DNA of 62,743 bases from positions 1-62,743 of the forward strand of contig CAJUSF010000024.1 of NCBI GenBank assembly GCA_910588945.1. Direction: 5' to 3'. Made by a program: the position numbers and the translations under genes. This DNA is from an uncultured Eggerthellaceae bacterium (lineage in GTDB: Bacteria; Actinomycetota; Coriobacteriia; Coriobacteriales; Eggerthellaceae). The notes under the pieces were generated by a model. It was not told where the DNA came from and searched no databases. It worked only from the letters and a program-made list of their open reading frames with translations. Below are positions 19,395 through 27,736 of this stretch, piece by piece (position 1 is the first letter of the stretch; the number at the start of each line of letters is the position of its first letter).

Positions 19395-19676
19395 GTGTTG
19401 CCGGCAAAGGACGCGGACCTGTAAGGTTCACTGCCATGCTAGCGTAAGCGACAAGCATGGCTGCCGCGAGAGTCAAGGCTTGGGCTGAAGCCCAACCGCG
19501 AAGCGGCTTGGCCTTTACGCGAGCGAAGTCCGCAGCCCGCACCATCCGAATTGAAAACAGCCACCATAAGGTGGCTGTTTGCGTATTCGGATGAAGGGCG
19601 AATACCTGCGAAGCAGGGGCGCAGAACCGAAGGTTCATTGCGGTGCTAATCTATTTGATTGCACCGCAACAGCGAA

Positions 19677-19744
19677 TGTCAAGGTATCGCGAAGCGATCT
19701 GAAGCGAAGAATCGCATTAAGCGATTCTTCGTGATGACTTGACA
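19677..19744 (+). other. Three-way-junction (Y-shaped) palindrome
   Basis: The outer stem TGTCAAG/CTTGACA encloses two hairpins: ATCGC-GAA-GCGAT and CGAAGAATCGC-ATTAA-GCGATTCTTCG (11 pairs, perfect). It lies inside the tRNA-tail repeat region. Function unknown. Confidence 0.55.
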
Positions 19745-19796
19745 TGAGCTAAGACTTTCGCCCGCACCATCGCGTCCTTGCGCCTGCAAGGACGCT

Positions 19797-19841
19797 CGAA
19801 ACCTTGCGCGTAGGGCATGTGTGCCCTGCCGCAATGTTTCG
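19797..19841 (-). terminator. Long hairpin downstream of the Q/R-rich membrane protein gene
   Basis: Nested stems CGAAAC/GTTTCG, TTGCG/CGCAA and GGGCA/TGCCC form one extended hairpin about 70 bases beyond the stop codon at 19910 (minus strand). No clear T-run follows, so the terminator role is only inferred. Confidence 0.4.
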
Positions 19842-19909
19842 ATAAAGATGTTTTTGTTATTGGTAGAGGCCATGATGCCTTATTGCGTCATGCGATCTGC
19901 TTGCGCCTA

Positions 19910-21445
19910 TCACCCGAAACGCATCGTGTCATTCGTACGGGCAGACTGCGTCTGACGATGATGCTCCTGAACAATCGCCTCCGCTTGACGACGCAACTGC
20001 GCCTGCTCCCGCTTCTCAGCACGCTTCGCCTGTGCAGCCGCCCTCGCTTGACGCTCCGCCATACGTCGCTCTTCCTCAGCGATCCATACAGCACTCACTG
20101 CAGCCTTCTCCTGCGCTATACGAGGATCCTCCTCCACTCGCCGGGCTGGCTGCTCTTCCTGCCGCCTCGCTCCTCTATCCTGTCCGGAAAAACGCGAATT
20201 TTCCTGCATAAGCCTCGCACCTTGAGGCTGCCGCGGCTCTTGATCGACCATCCGCTGTCCAGCATCCGGCATCGGCCTTCTCTGAGCCATCGACTCCATG
20301 CCGCGACCTTGCATATCTGAGCGTTGCTGCGCAGAGGCATCCTTCCTTACGCCAGCTCTATCACCCATTCCGCCAGACTCGCCTACAAAACGGCGACGCT
20401 CCTGCATATTGGAAGGACGCGCATCCATAGAGGCTTTCGCACCATTTGCAGGCCTAGCGTCATTATCGAAACCGGTTGTTACTTGGGGCTGTGCTCCTGA
20501 AAATCTAGCCGCCCTTTGCGCATCGTCAAACCTGCGCCTATCCTGCGGCTGTCCGGCCATGTTACGCCGTAGTGGCTCGCGCTCCGGATACGCAGAAGAA
20601 CCTGCTCCCGCACGCGCGCGGCTTGCATCACCTGTCACCGATCCCTGTACAGGAGCGCCCGCAGCCGAGCGTCGCCCAGCCATCTCCTGCTGCCGTAAGA
20701 TAGCGGCCGGCTCGCTAAGATCCATGGAAAGCGCTGGCGCTTCATCTATCATCGCAGCCGCCGCACGAGCCGCCCTCTGCTCGTTCGTCCTATCCGCACC
20801 GAACGGAATCACAGGCTTGTTGCGACGACCGAATCCCTTTTTGCTGCGCTTCTCGCGCTCTTCGTGATAGGAATTGCGCTGAAGCTGACGCCCTCCCGTA
20901 TCGCCGGCAGCAGAACCGATCGGGCGTACCGCATTCACTGCGGCGCGAGTCGGAGCACCGCCCATGCGTGCAGGACCTACAGGATTCACGCGATTCGCCT
21001 GATCGGCCACCGCTCTATCCTGACCTTGGAACGCCGCGGGCTGACTTTGGGCATCGCGCAACATTGCCCCTTGTGAATCCTGACGCTCCGGTCGTAAACC
21101 TTGTGCCGCCTGTGCACCCTGCGCTCCGATACGATCGGGATGCTCCGCCGACTGAAACTGCCTCGGCGCACCACCGGCACCTGATATGCCCAATCGCGCA
21201 TTGGAAACAGGCTGCCGAAGCTGAGGACCTTGTTCGCCGCCGACCCCGTCCAAGGCGCCGGCCTCACCATCCAGATAACGCACGATCTGGGAAACCTTAT
21301 GACGCTCATTCACGAACGCCTGCGTGAGCTTTTGAAGACGCTTCCCAAGAGACGCGGTGCGCACGATCAGAAAGACTACCGCCACCAGCAAAACGATGAC
21401 GATGATCAAGAGCACCGGCATTGGAATAAGGGAAGCGTTTGCCAA
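19910..21445 (-). CDS. Membrane-anchored Gln/Arg/Ala-rich low-complexity protein, unknown function
   Basis: One N-terminal membrane helix (about 9-30, PVLLIIVIVLLVAVVFLIV) is followed by a short coiled-coil-like stretch (LGKRLQKLTQAFVNERHKV) and then about 440 residues dominated by Gln, Arg, Ala, Gly and Met. The C-terminal part (about 430-500) is a charged helix (RRMAERQARAAAQAKRAEKR). The open frame begins with TTG at 21445, immediately after the TAG of the PDF-like gene, so translation is probably coupled. An ATG at 21421 is the alternative start. Composition suggests a disordered cytoplasmic tail. No family recognised. Confidence 0.6.
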   Translation of the reverse strand: MANASLIPMPVLLIIVIVLLVAVVFLIVRTASLGKRLQKLTQAFVNERHKVSQIVRYLDGEAGALDGVGGEQGPQLRQPVSNARLGISGAGGAPRQFQSAEHPDRIGAQGAQAAQGLRPERQDSQGAMLRDAQSQPAAFQGQDRAVADQANRVNPVGPARMGGAPTRAAVNAVRPIGSAAGDTGGRQLQRNSYHEEREKRSKKGFGRRNKPVIPFGADRTNEQRAARAAAAMIDEAPALSMDLSEPAAILRQQEMAGRRSAAGAPVQGSVTGDASRARAGAGSSAYPEREPLRRNMAGQPQDRRRFDDAQRAARFSGAQPQVTTGFDNDARPANGAKASMDARPSNMQERRRFVGESGGMGDRAGVRKDASAQQRSDMQGRGMESMAQRRPMPDAGQRMVDQEPRQPQGARLMQENSRFSGQDRGARRQEEQPARRVEEDPRIAQEKAAVSAVWIAEEERRMAERQARAAAQAKRAEKREQAQLRRQAEAIVQEHHRQTQSARTNDTMRFG

Positions 21446-21865
21446 CTAGACCAACTTACCTTTGCAGTGATCGATCAGATGCTGTACGACCTGTGCATCG
21501 CGGGCCTCGAATTCGCGACGACGGTGAACGAGCTTACCATCGACAATCTCGTCCATCTCGATCTGGCACCACCCATAGCGGGTCACTTTCGAGTCCTCAT
21601 CGTGCGAAAAGCACTCCTCGTATGTACGCATCGGATAGAGCGCCTTGCGAATGACGGGATTCATCACCACATGGACCTCGTCGTTTTCGTCGCGATAAAC
21701 GCCAATCGCCTTCGTGACGCCTATCTGATTGGCAGCCAAACAAGCCGCCTCTTCCAACGAACCGATCGTATCCAAAAGATCTTGGATCACATCCGTATCA
21801 GCCTCTGTAGCCTTCTCGCATTTTTGGGAAAGAATCGAATCGTCCTTGATGATGTCTTTTACCAT
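21446..21865 (-). CDS. Peptide deformylase-like protein lacking the catalytic glutamate
   Basis: The 139-residue protein has motif 1 (CLAANQIGV), motif 2 in altered form (YEECFS instead of EGCLS, metal-binding Cys kept) and motif 3 as QHLIDH (129-133 for HLIDH) instead of HExDH. All three metal ligands remain, but the general base Glu is Leu130. True deformylases remove formate from nascent peptides. This one is shorter than usual (about 150-190) and probably not an ordinary deformylase. AAAGGG precedes the ATG. It is upstream of, and touching, the Q/R-rich membrane protein gene. Confidence 0.8.
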   Translation of the reverse strand: MVKDIIKDDSILSQKCEKATEADTDVIQDLLDTIGSLEEAACLAANQIGVTKAIGVYRDENDEVHVVMNPVIRKALYPMRTYEECFSHDEDSKVTRYGWCQIEMDEIVDGKLVHRRREFEARDAQVVQHLIDHCKGKLV

Positions 21866-21999
21866 TTGAAAATCCCTTTCGGATCTAAGAATCTATAGGC
21901 GATGGCGTAGCATCGGAATAGCTTTTTCAAGATAAGACAATCTTACATTACACGAACGTATTTTTATCTGACGAAGACAGGGAATATTCGTCGAAACCC

Positions 22000-22005
22000 T
22001 ATAAT
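22000..22005 (+). promoter_or_regulatory. -10 element upstream of the PH-domain protein pair
   Basis: TATAAT lies at 22000-22005. No good -35 is visible at 16-18 bases. Its position rules out the upstream ATG at 22006 as the start codon and supports the ATG at 22045. Confidence 0.5.
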
Positions 22006-22044
22006 ATGGCTAGGTTTTACAAATCGATACAGATAGGCGAGGAA

Positions 22045-22536
22045 ATGAGACAGCTTCCATCCAATCAACTAAACCCAAAGATCAAATCCGTTTGGCGCTT
22101 GAGCAGCGCTATTTGGATCATCATCGTTTTTCTATGTTGCACACTTCCGTTCGTCTTCATCGGCATCGCCGAGCCCAGCGAATCTTGGGCGCTTATCGTT
22201 GCAGCCATCGAGGCTGTGTCTTTCCTAGCTATATTCATCCTTTGCGTATTCATTTTGCCACCCATCAGATATGCAAGGTGGCGCTATGAACTAAGCGAAG
22301 ATTTCATCGACATCTCTCTTGGGATCGTATGGCGAAAGCGCTTCATCATCCCATTTATCCGCGTGCAGAACACAGACACCCAACAAGGTCCGGTCTTGCG
22401 GATGTTCGGGCTATCAAGCGTTACAGTATCGACCGCCGCAGGATCGCATTCCATTCCTGGCCTTGATAATGAATCCGCCGAACAGCTCAGAGATCGTGCA
22501 GCGGAACTTGCGCGCATCGCAAGAGAGGATGTCTGA
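22045..22536 (+). CDS. Membrane protein with bacterial PH domain (YdbS-like)
   Basis: Two membrane helices (WIIIVFLCCTLPFVFIGIA and a second near residues 50-70 of the chosen start) are followed by a bPH2 domain containing the family pattern of the VWRKRFIIPFIRVQNTDTQQG and SVTVSTAAGSHSIPGL type. These membrane PH proteins are poorly characterised. The ATG at 22045 is chosen because AGGCGAGG precedes it and a -10 box overlaps the upstream ATG. Its stop overlaps the next start (TGATG), so the two proteins are probably made together, as in ydbS-ydbT of Bacillus. Confidence 0.8.
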   Translation: MRQLPSNQLNPKIKSVWRLSSAIWIIIVFLCCTLPFVFIGIAEPSESWALIVAAIEAVSFLAIFILCVFILPPIRYARWRYELSEDFIDISLGIVWRKRFIIPFIRVQNTDTQQGPVLRMFGLSSVTVSTAAGSHSIPGLDNESAEQLRDRAAELARIAREDV

Positions 22537-24524
22537 TGTCTGTCGAACACAATGCCGATCAAAACGCCAATCAGGTAAGCGACACCTACCAGCAGCACTA
22601 CCGATCGCAACCGCAGCCTGCCACGCAAGCGCAACCTGTCACGCAGCCGCAGCCTGCCACACAACCTCAACCGCAGCCTCAACCTCAGCCTGTCGCACAG
22701 CCGCAGCCGCAAGCGCAAGGCGCCCTGCAGGGAAAACAGCACGTGCATCACAGCTATATATGGCTCGGAAGCCTACGTGCGATCGGAGTCCTTGTGATCG
22801 TCCTGATCGTTGGAAACATCGCATCGCTTGCCACCCTTCTGAGAGAGGCAACCTACAACGGAGCTGCAAACGCGATGGGACTTGCTCTCATTCTCGGGCT
22901 AGGCATCCTTGCCATCCTTGCGGTTTTTGGACTGTTCGCTGGCTTCACCGCTTTGTCCTACAAACACCTCTACTACGAGGTCGGGCCGAATGAATTCAGC
23001 TTGTACTCGGGAATTTTAAGCAAGAAAAAAGTTCACGTTCCCTATCAGCGCATTCAATCGGTCGACCAGAAAGCATCGATCTTGCAGAGGCTTTTTGGAG
23101 TATGCAACGTATCGATAGACACCGCAGGCGGCGCTGCAAACAAGGCGATCCTCATCCCCTATCTCACAAAGCAGGCCGCAAGCGCGCTCAAATCGGAACT
23201 TTACGCGAGAAAGGCCCTTGCACAGGCAGGATACGCTCCCGATACGCCTCTTACACCTGACGCGGCAGCCGTACAACCTTTGGCCGCTACGCAAAACGGC
23301 CAAGCAACGACCGCGGCGCCTACAGGTGTATCGACCACACAACCTGCAGACAATATCCTCGATGCTGGCGAACAAGCTTGGACGCAGATCGGCGGCGTAT
23401 TCGCAAGCGGCGAGGTCGCGCTAGAGCCCGTTACCTACGAATACGGACTGTCCAACAAAGAACTCATACTTACAGGACTTTCAAACAACTCGAGCTTCAT
23501 TCTCATCGTTGCTGTCGTGATCGCATTTTTGGCGCAGGCATTCTCTTTCGTGCTCGACATCGCACCCGAAAGCGGCGAGTTCGTCTTCGACAGCATCGCC
23601 ACCTCAGCCGTACACTACGGCGTCATGCAGGTTTCAGCTGTGCTCACATTCGCCTTCATAGCGATCGTATTCGTGGTTTGGATCCTCTCCAGCATAGGCG
23701 CATGTCTGCAATATGGCGGCTTCCACGCGCGCCGGCGCGGCAGCCGCATCGAGGTGGAACGCGGGCTTTTGCAGCATCAATCGCAAAGCGTGAGCATTGA
23801 TCGCGTGCAATCGGTTTCCATCAAGCAGACATTCATCCGCCGTATCTTCGGCTATTGCGAGATAAGCCTCGGAAAGATCGACGCGATGGACGGCTCGAAC
23901 AACTCCGAACAGGCGGCGAATAACGCTCAGCAGGGCATGATAATCCACCCATTCGTGAAGGTGGCTCGCATAAACGAGATACTCTCCGGCATCATCCCCG
24001 AATACGCGGATGTGCCCGTTGAGCTCACGAAGGTCTCTAAGGTGGCACTGCGTCGAGGCATAATCCGTCGATGCATCCTCCAAGGTGGCGGATTCTGGCT
24101 AGCGGTGTTCGTGGCTCTGTGTCAATTGACGCTCACCGCACTGGAGCCTTTCATGGACTTCGAAACATTGATGGCTTTGCTCGCCGTACTGCCGTTCGTG
24201 AACATCCTGTATCTTCTGGCGATCGTCATCTTTGCGATCGATATTGTGGGCACGGTGTTTTGGGCGCGCGGGTCAGGCTTTGCATACAACAAACGTTTCA
24301 TGACAGTGAAAAACGGAGGACTTTCCGTAAACACAGTAAGCTTCCCGCGTCAGAAGATCCAATTCGGCTATACCCGCACGAATCCGTTCCAGCGTGCCGC
24401 AAAAACAGCGACCATATGCGCCGTCACCGCAGCCGGCATCGGCGGAACCTCGACCGTGCTCTTCGACGTTACGCAAGAAGACGCAGATCGATGGCTTACT
24501 TGGCTCGAGCCTTATAAATCTTGA
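22536..24524 (+). CDS. Multi-PH-domain membrane protein (YdbT-like) with N-terminal Pro/Gln repeat
   Basis: The 662-residue protein begins with about 60 residues of Pro-Gln repeats, then two membrane helices, a first bPH2 domain (about 150-220, VPYQRIQSVDQKASILQRLF), an Ala/Thr linker and two further helix-pair plus bPH2 modules (second PH about 400-470, QHQSQSVSIDRVQSVSIKQT). The last ends at residue 662. YdbT-type proteins have the same repeated helix-pair/PH layout. It is coupled to the preceding YdbS-like gene by a TGATG overlap. The exact role is unknown; in Bacillus the pair is linked to tolerance of certain bacteriocins. Confidence 0.8.
   Translation: MSVEHNADQNANQVSDTYQQHYRSQPQPATQAQPVTQPQPATQPQPQPQPQPVAQPQPQAQGALQGKQHVHHSYIWLGSLRAIGVLVIVLIVGNIASLATLLREATYNGAANAMGLALILGLGILAILAVFGLFAGFTALSYKHLYYEVGPNEFSLYSGILSKKKVHVPYQRIQSVDQKASILQRLFGVCNVSIDTAGGAANKAILIPYLTKQAASALKSELYARKALAQAGYAPDTPLTPDAAAVQPLAATQNGQATTAAPTGVSTTQPADNILDAGEQAWTQIGGVFASGEVALEPVTYEYGLSNKELILTGLSNNSSFILIVAVVIAFLAQAFSFVLDIAPESGEFVFDSIATSAVHYGVMQVSAVLTFAFIAIVFVVWILSSIGACLQYGGFHARRRGSRIEVERGLLQHQSQSVSIDRVQSVSIKQTFIRRIFGYCEISLGKIDAMDGSNNSEQAANNAQQGMIIHPFVKVARINEILSGIIPEYADVPVELTKVSKVALRRGIIRRCILQGGGFWLAVFVALCQLTLTALEPFMDFETLMALLAVLPFVNILYLLAIVIFAIDIVGTVFWARGSGFAYNKRFMTVKNGGLSVNTVSFPRQKIQFGYTRTNPFQRAAKTATICAVTAAGIGGTSTVLFDVTQEDADRWLTWLEPYKS
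22608..22717 (+). repeat. Imperfect tandem Pro-Gln coding repeat
   Basis: The DNA repeats a CAGCCGCAGCCT-like unit encoding about 38 residues of PQ/AQ/TQ repeats, likely a flexible spacer prone to length change. Confidence 0.7.
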
Positions 24525-24604
24525 GCCACTGATCATACGCTGGCAATCTTGCCAGTCAATCGAGAATGCGCGCCTACGATGGCAATGATGCAGGTTGAGC
24601 GTAG

Positions 24605-24629
24605 GTGCGCATGCGTCCTCCATGCGCAC
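24605..24629 (-). repeat. Family B hairpin, inverted copy
   Basis: GTGCGCATG, a 7-base loop and CATGCGCAC. CTACG follows on the minus strand, as in the other copies. Next to it (24622-24656) GCACGTTGCACAC is directly repeated. Confidence 0.7.
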
Positions 24630-24720
24630 GTTGCACACGGCACGTTGCACACGCCACACTTCACGTCACCAAATCGAATGCGGGCTAAAACGCGGCGAAC
24701 GCAGCGAAGGGTTCGCGGTC

Positions 24721-25362
24721 CTAGCGAATGAAGCTCGTGCGCTCAGGCGGCTCCACAGGCGGCATTGGGATACCGATATTGTCCGCAGCCTCCTTGCAAC
24801 GCAGCATGTATGCCATGTTGTGAGCAAGCACACGCATCGTGCGCAGACCCTCGGCATCCTGCTCAACCTCCTCAGGCGTGGTTCCGTAGACCATGTTCCA
24901 GTAGCTTGAGGTAACTATCGGCATCTGCACGATCGAGAAGTACTTATTCAGCTGATCAAACGTGGATGTGTTGCCAGCACGACGCGCGGAAACAACGCAT
25001 GCGGCGGGCTTATGAGGGTAGATGTTCACGCCACCCATCGCCTGCGAATAGAAGGAACGATCCATAAATGACGTGATGGCGCCAGTTGCAGCTGCATAGT
25101 GAACAGGTGACCCGAAGATAAAGCCATCGTAGTCGCCTGCGATCTCGTTGAAACGATTGACGATATCATTGAATACGCACTGACCGCCATGGTCACGACA
25201 ATACGCGCAGCCGATACATCCCGCGATGGGTTTCGTTCCCACCCAAAAACGTCCGACCTCGATGCCCTCAGCCGCAAGCGTACCCTCTATTTCATCAAGC
25301 GCGCGGTTCGTGCAACCGTTCTTGTGCGGCGAGCCGTTCACCAGCATTACCTTCATCGCCAT
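24721..25362 (-). CDS. Flavodoxin-fold NAD(P)H-dependent FMN oxidoreductase
   Basis: It opens with VMLVNGSPHKNGCTNRAL, the FMN phosphate-binding loop of the NADPH-dependent FMN reductase/iron-sulfur flavoprotein group. GCIGCAYCRDHGGQC provides Cys residues in the place where iron-sulfur flavoproteins bind a cluster, and FGSPVHYAAATGAITSFMDR is the second flavin-binding loop. About 213 residues, cytoplasmic. I prefer the ATG at 25362 (MAMKVMLVNGS), with GGGATGGGAAG upstream, over the longer frame from 25395. Electron donor and acceptor are not evident. Confidence 0.85.
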   Translation of the reverse strand: MAMKVMLVNGSPHKNGCTNRALDEIEGTLAAEGIEVGRFWVGTKPIAGCIGCAYCRDHGGQCVFNDIVNRFNEIAGDYDGFIFGSPVHYAAATGAITSFMDRSFYSQAMGGVNIYPHKPAACVVSARRAGNTSTFDQLNKYFSIVQMPIVTSSYWNMVYGTTPEEVEQDAEGLRTMRVLAHNMAYMLRCKEAADNIGIPMPPVEPPERTSFIR

Positions 25363-25433
25363 CTTCCCATCCCCTCTCGCGAAGCTCAAATGCATGTTTA
25401 ACGTAAACGCAATTCAATTCATCAACGTCTAAG

Positions 25434-25439
25434 TATAAT
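25434..25439 (+). promoter_or_regulatory. -10 element of the aminotransferase gene
   Basis: TATAAT lies 71 bases before the start codon at 25510. The -35 is unclear. Confidence 0.45.
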
Positions 25440-25509
25440 AGATGAATCGGCGCGAAAACAGGCGCTGAGCACCTACAACCCACAACTAATCACATCATGA
25501 GGAGTCCCG

Positions 25510-26697
25510 ATGATTAACCGATCAATGTACGATTTGGGCGCTGCGCCCAACAAGATCCGCGAACTTTTCGCATACGGAATGGAGCGCAAAGCCGAGATAG
25601 GTGCGCGCAATGTCTTTGACTACAGCATCGGAAATCCAAGCATCCCGGCACCTGATGAGGTTCGCCAAGCATTCTTAGAGCTGCTCGAGATGGATCCTGT
25701 CGCGCTTCATGAATACACCCCATCTCCGGGAGATCCAGCCGTGCGCGCTGCGATCGCCAAGAACCTGAACGATCGCTTCGACCTCGGAGCCACAGCCGGC
25801 AACGTCTATGTGACATCAGGCGCATCCTCTGCGATCGCTATCAGCCTTGCCGCCATCTGCAACGAGGGCGATGAGGTCATCACCATCTCTCCGTACTTCC
25901 CCGAGTACAAAACTTGGACCCATACAGCGGGCGCGAAGCTCATAGAGGTTGCAGCCGCCGAGCCGAGCTTTCAGCTCGATCTGAGCGCCATAGAATCAGC
26001 CGTGAACGAACACACCAGCGCTATCATCATAAACAGCCCGAACAATCCTGTAGGCTCGGTCTATCCGGAAGAGAGCCTGCGTGAGCTAGCCGCCATGCTC
26101 GAGCGCAAGCAGAAAGAGTTCGGACGCGACATCTACATCATCAGCGACGACGCCTATCGCGAGATCGCATACGGCGCGCACATCGCCTGTATTCCGCAGT
26201 TCTACACGAATACGATCACATGCTACACATACTCGAAATCGCTCTCGCTTCCCGGCGAGCGCATCGGCTATATCTACGTGAACGACGTGATAGACAATTG
26301 CGCAGACGTATTCACAGCCGTTTGCGGCGCTGGCCGCGCGCTTGGATATATCTGCGCGCCAGTGGTGTTGCAGCGCGTGATTGCAAAGTGCATCGATGTC
26401 CCCTCCGACGTGCGTGCCTACGAGGAAAATCGCGCGATTCTCACTGCTGGCCTACGTGAGCTTGGCTATGAGTTCGTAGAGCCGGAAGGCGCATTCTATC
26501 TTTGGGTGAAGGCACTCGAGCCAGATGCGGAGGCTTTCTCCGAGAAAGCGAAGGAGTTCGAGCTTCTACTTGTTCCTTCGAACAGCTTCGGCAGCCAGGG
26601 CTGGGTGCGTCTGACCTACTGCATCGAGCGCGATACCATCGAGCGCTCTATGCCGGCCTTCAAGGCCCTCAAAGAAGCTTATGCCTCAAAAGCCTAG
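25510..26697 (+). CDS. Class I/II pyridoxal-phosphate aminotransferase (aspartate aminotransferase-like)
   Basis: The 395-residue protein has the fold-type I pattern: substrate loop YSIGNPSIPAP, N178 (NSPNNPVGSVY), Asp213 (ISDDAYRE), the PLP-binding Lys243 in YTYSKSLSLPGERIGY and a C-terminal Arg in WVRLTYC. GGAG precedes the ATG. It is a single-gene unit between repeat-rich spacers. Amino-acid specificity cannot be set from the motifs alone. Confidence 0.9.
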   Translation: MINRSMYDLGAAPNKIRELFAYGMERKAEIGARNVFDYSIGNPSIPAPDEVRQAFLELLEMDPVALHEYTPSPGDPAVRAAIAKNLNDRFDLGATAGNVYVTSGASSAIAISLAAICNEGDEVITISPYFPEYKTWTHTAGAKLIEVAAAEPSFQLDLSAIESAVNEHTSAIIINSPNNPVGSVYPEESLRELAAMLERKQKEFGRDIYIISDDAYREIAYGAHIACIPQFYTNTITCYTYSKSLSLPGERIGYIYVNDVIDNCADVFTAVCGAGRALGYICAPVVLQRVIAKCIDVPSDVRAYEENRAILTAGLRELGYEFVEPEGAFYLWVKALEPDAEAFSEKAKEFELLLVPSNSFGSQGWVRLTYCIERDTIERSMPAFKALKEAYASKA

Positions 26698-26740
26698 GGC
26701 GAAACCTTACAGAAAGATCGATCGAGTGTGCGTACAAAAC

Positions 26741-26770
26741 GTGCGCATGAAGAGCGCATGCGCACCTACG
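26741..26770 (+). repeat. Family B hairpin (solitary copy)
   Basis: GTGCGCATG, loop AAGAGCG, CATGCGCAC, then CTACG. Identical in stem to the copies at 5598 and 26905. Confidence 0.75.
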
Positions 26771-26799
26771 AAGTTCGCTAGCAGATCCTTTCGGCATCA

Positions 26800-26934
26800 G
26801 AAATGATTGCCGAGGTGCTTACAAAGCGAGTTCCGCAGGCGTAAGCCGAGGACTGTTTGAGCGACTAAGTATCTCAGCAATCATTTCCATCCAAACCTGC
26901 AATTGTGCGCATGAAGAGCGCATGCGCACCTACG
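26800..26934 (+). repeat. Compound palindromic repeat, copy 2 (family A plus family B)
   Basis: Family A at 26800-26887 has outer arms GAAATGATTGCCGAGGTGCT+TA and TAAGTATCTCAGCAATCATT+TC around GAGTTCCGCAG ... GAGGACTGTTTGAGC, with an inner GGC-GTAA-GCC hairpin. Family B is at 26905-26929, followed by CTACG. Compared with the copy at 5490, one outer pair changes from A-T to G-C on both arms. Together with the solitary B copy it fills the spacer 26698-26983. Confidence 0.8.
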
Positions 26935-26983
26935 AGAGCGACCTAAGGTATCGCGCAGCGTCAACTGCTAGATAATAATATTA

Positions 26984-27736
26984 TTATCTAGCAGAAAGCG
27001 CTCTTGCCAATACCTGCATACGCTTCTCAACACCTTCGATGATCTCGGAGCACTCCTTCAGCTCCGAGCCCACATCGATGCCTTCAATGCTGTGCACTGA
27101 CTTATACTTCAGATCGTGCTCAAGACTTGCCCAAAAATCCATCGCGATCGTACGTATCTGAATCTCCACCGGAATATTTTTCCTGCCCTCCAGAAAGAAC
27201 ACCGGTATCTTCACGATGAAGTGCAGGCTCCTGTAGCCGTTGAGCTTGGGCTCTTTTATGTAATCCTTCACCGTAACCATCTCAAGATCGTCCTGATGCT
27301 CCAGATAATCCAGAATGTCGTAGGCGTCCTCTACATAAGACACGATCACACGAAGCCCAGCAATATCCATGATGTATTGCTCCATGGCCTCGATCGTAGT
27401 GGCCTGCCCGTATCGCTCAAGTTTCTCGAAAATGGAAGGAACGGATTTCATGCGCGATTCGATGTGATGGATCGGATTGCGACTTCGTTTGAGCTTCAAG
27501 TCTTGATCAAGCGTCTCAAGGCGTGTCTCCATCTGCCGCATCGCCGCATAGTACTTCTGCAGAACATCCTGTGCGGCATGTTCAAGGATCGATAGCGTCT
27601 CGACATCGTGGCTCGACAACGTATGGTTTACAGGCGGAACTGAGATCTCAGGCGGAGGGCCCTCAAGGTTCTTAACCATCCGGGCATCCCTGTGGATTCC
27701 GAGTCTGATATCATTAAGCGACTTGCTATCGCTCAT
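26984..27736 (-). CDS. Small alarmone synthetase (RelQ/YjbM-like GTP pyrophosphokinase)
   Basis: The 250-residue protein is a single RelA/SpoT synthetase domain: DIAGLRVIVSYVEDAYDILD, DYIKEPKLNGYRSLHFIV and PVEIQIRTIAMDFWASLEHDLKYK. It lacks the hydrolase, TGS and ACT domains of long RelA. It makes (p)ppGpp in the cytoplasm. An N-terminal extension of about 30 residues and a final coiled helix match RelQ-type proteins that form tetramers. GGAGG sits before the ATG. Confidence 0.93.
   Translation of the reverse strand: MSDSKSLNDIRLGIHRDARMVKNLEGPPPEISVPPVNHTLSSHDVETLSILEHAAQDVLQKYYAAMRQMETRLETLDQDLKLKRSRNPIHHIESRMKSVPSIFEKLERYGQATTIEAMEQYIMDIAGLRVIVSYVEDAYDILDYLEHQDDLEMVTVKDYIKEPKLNGYRSLHFIVKIPVFFLEGRKNIPVEIQIRTIAMDFWASLEHDLKYKSVHSIEGIDVGSELKECSEIIEGVEKRMQVLARALSAR

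Larger units (their letters stand above)
19340..19770 (+). repeat. Partial copies of the tRNA-Leu 3' end in tandem (possible integration scar)
   Basis: TTTCGCCCGCACCAT ends the tRNA at 19340-19354 and recurs exactly at 19756-19770. A shorter copy, GCCCGCACCAT, lies at 19535-19545. Each is followed by a strong hairpin: the terminator at 19366, AAACAGCCACC/GGTGGCTGTTT at 19555-19580, and GCGTCCTTGC/GCAAGGACGC at 19772-19795. The two segments between copies share a layout, GGTTCA(C/T)TG followed by a hairpin (19433-19461 and 19639-19668). No coding frame is credible here. Either short elements inserted at the tRNA 3' end, or these are remains of duplicated tRNA genes. Confidence 0.6.
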
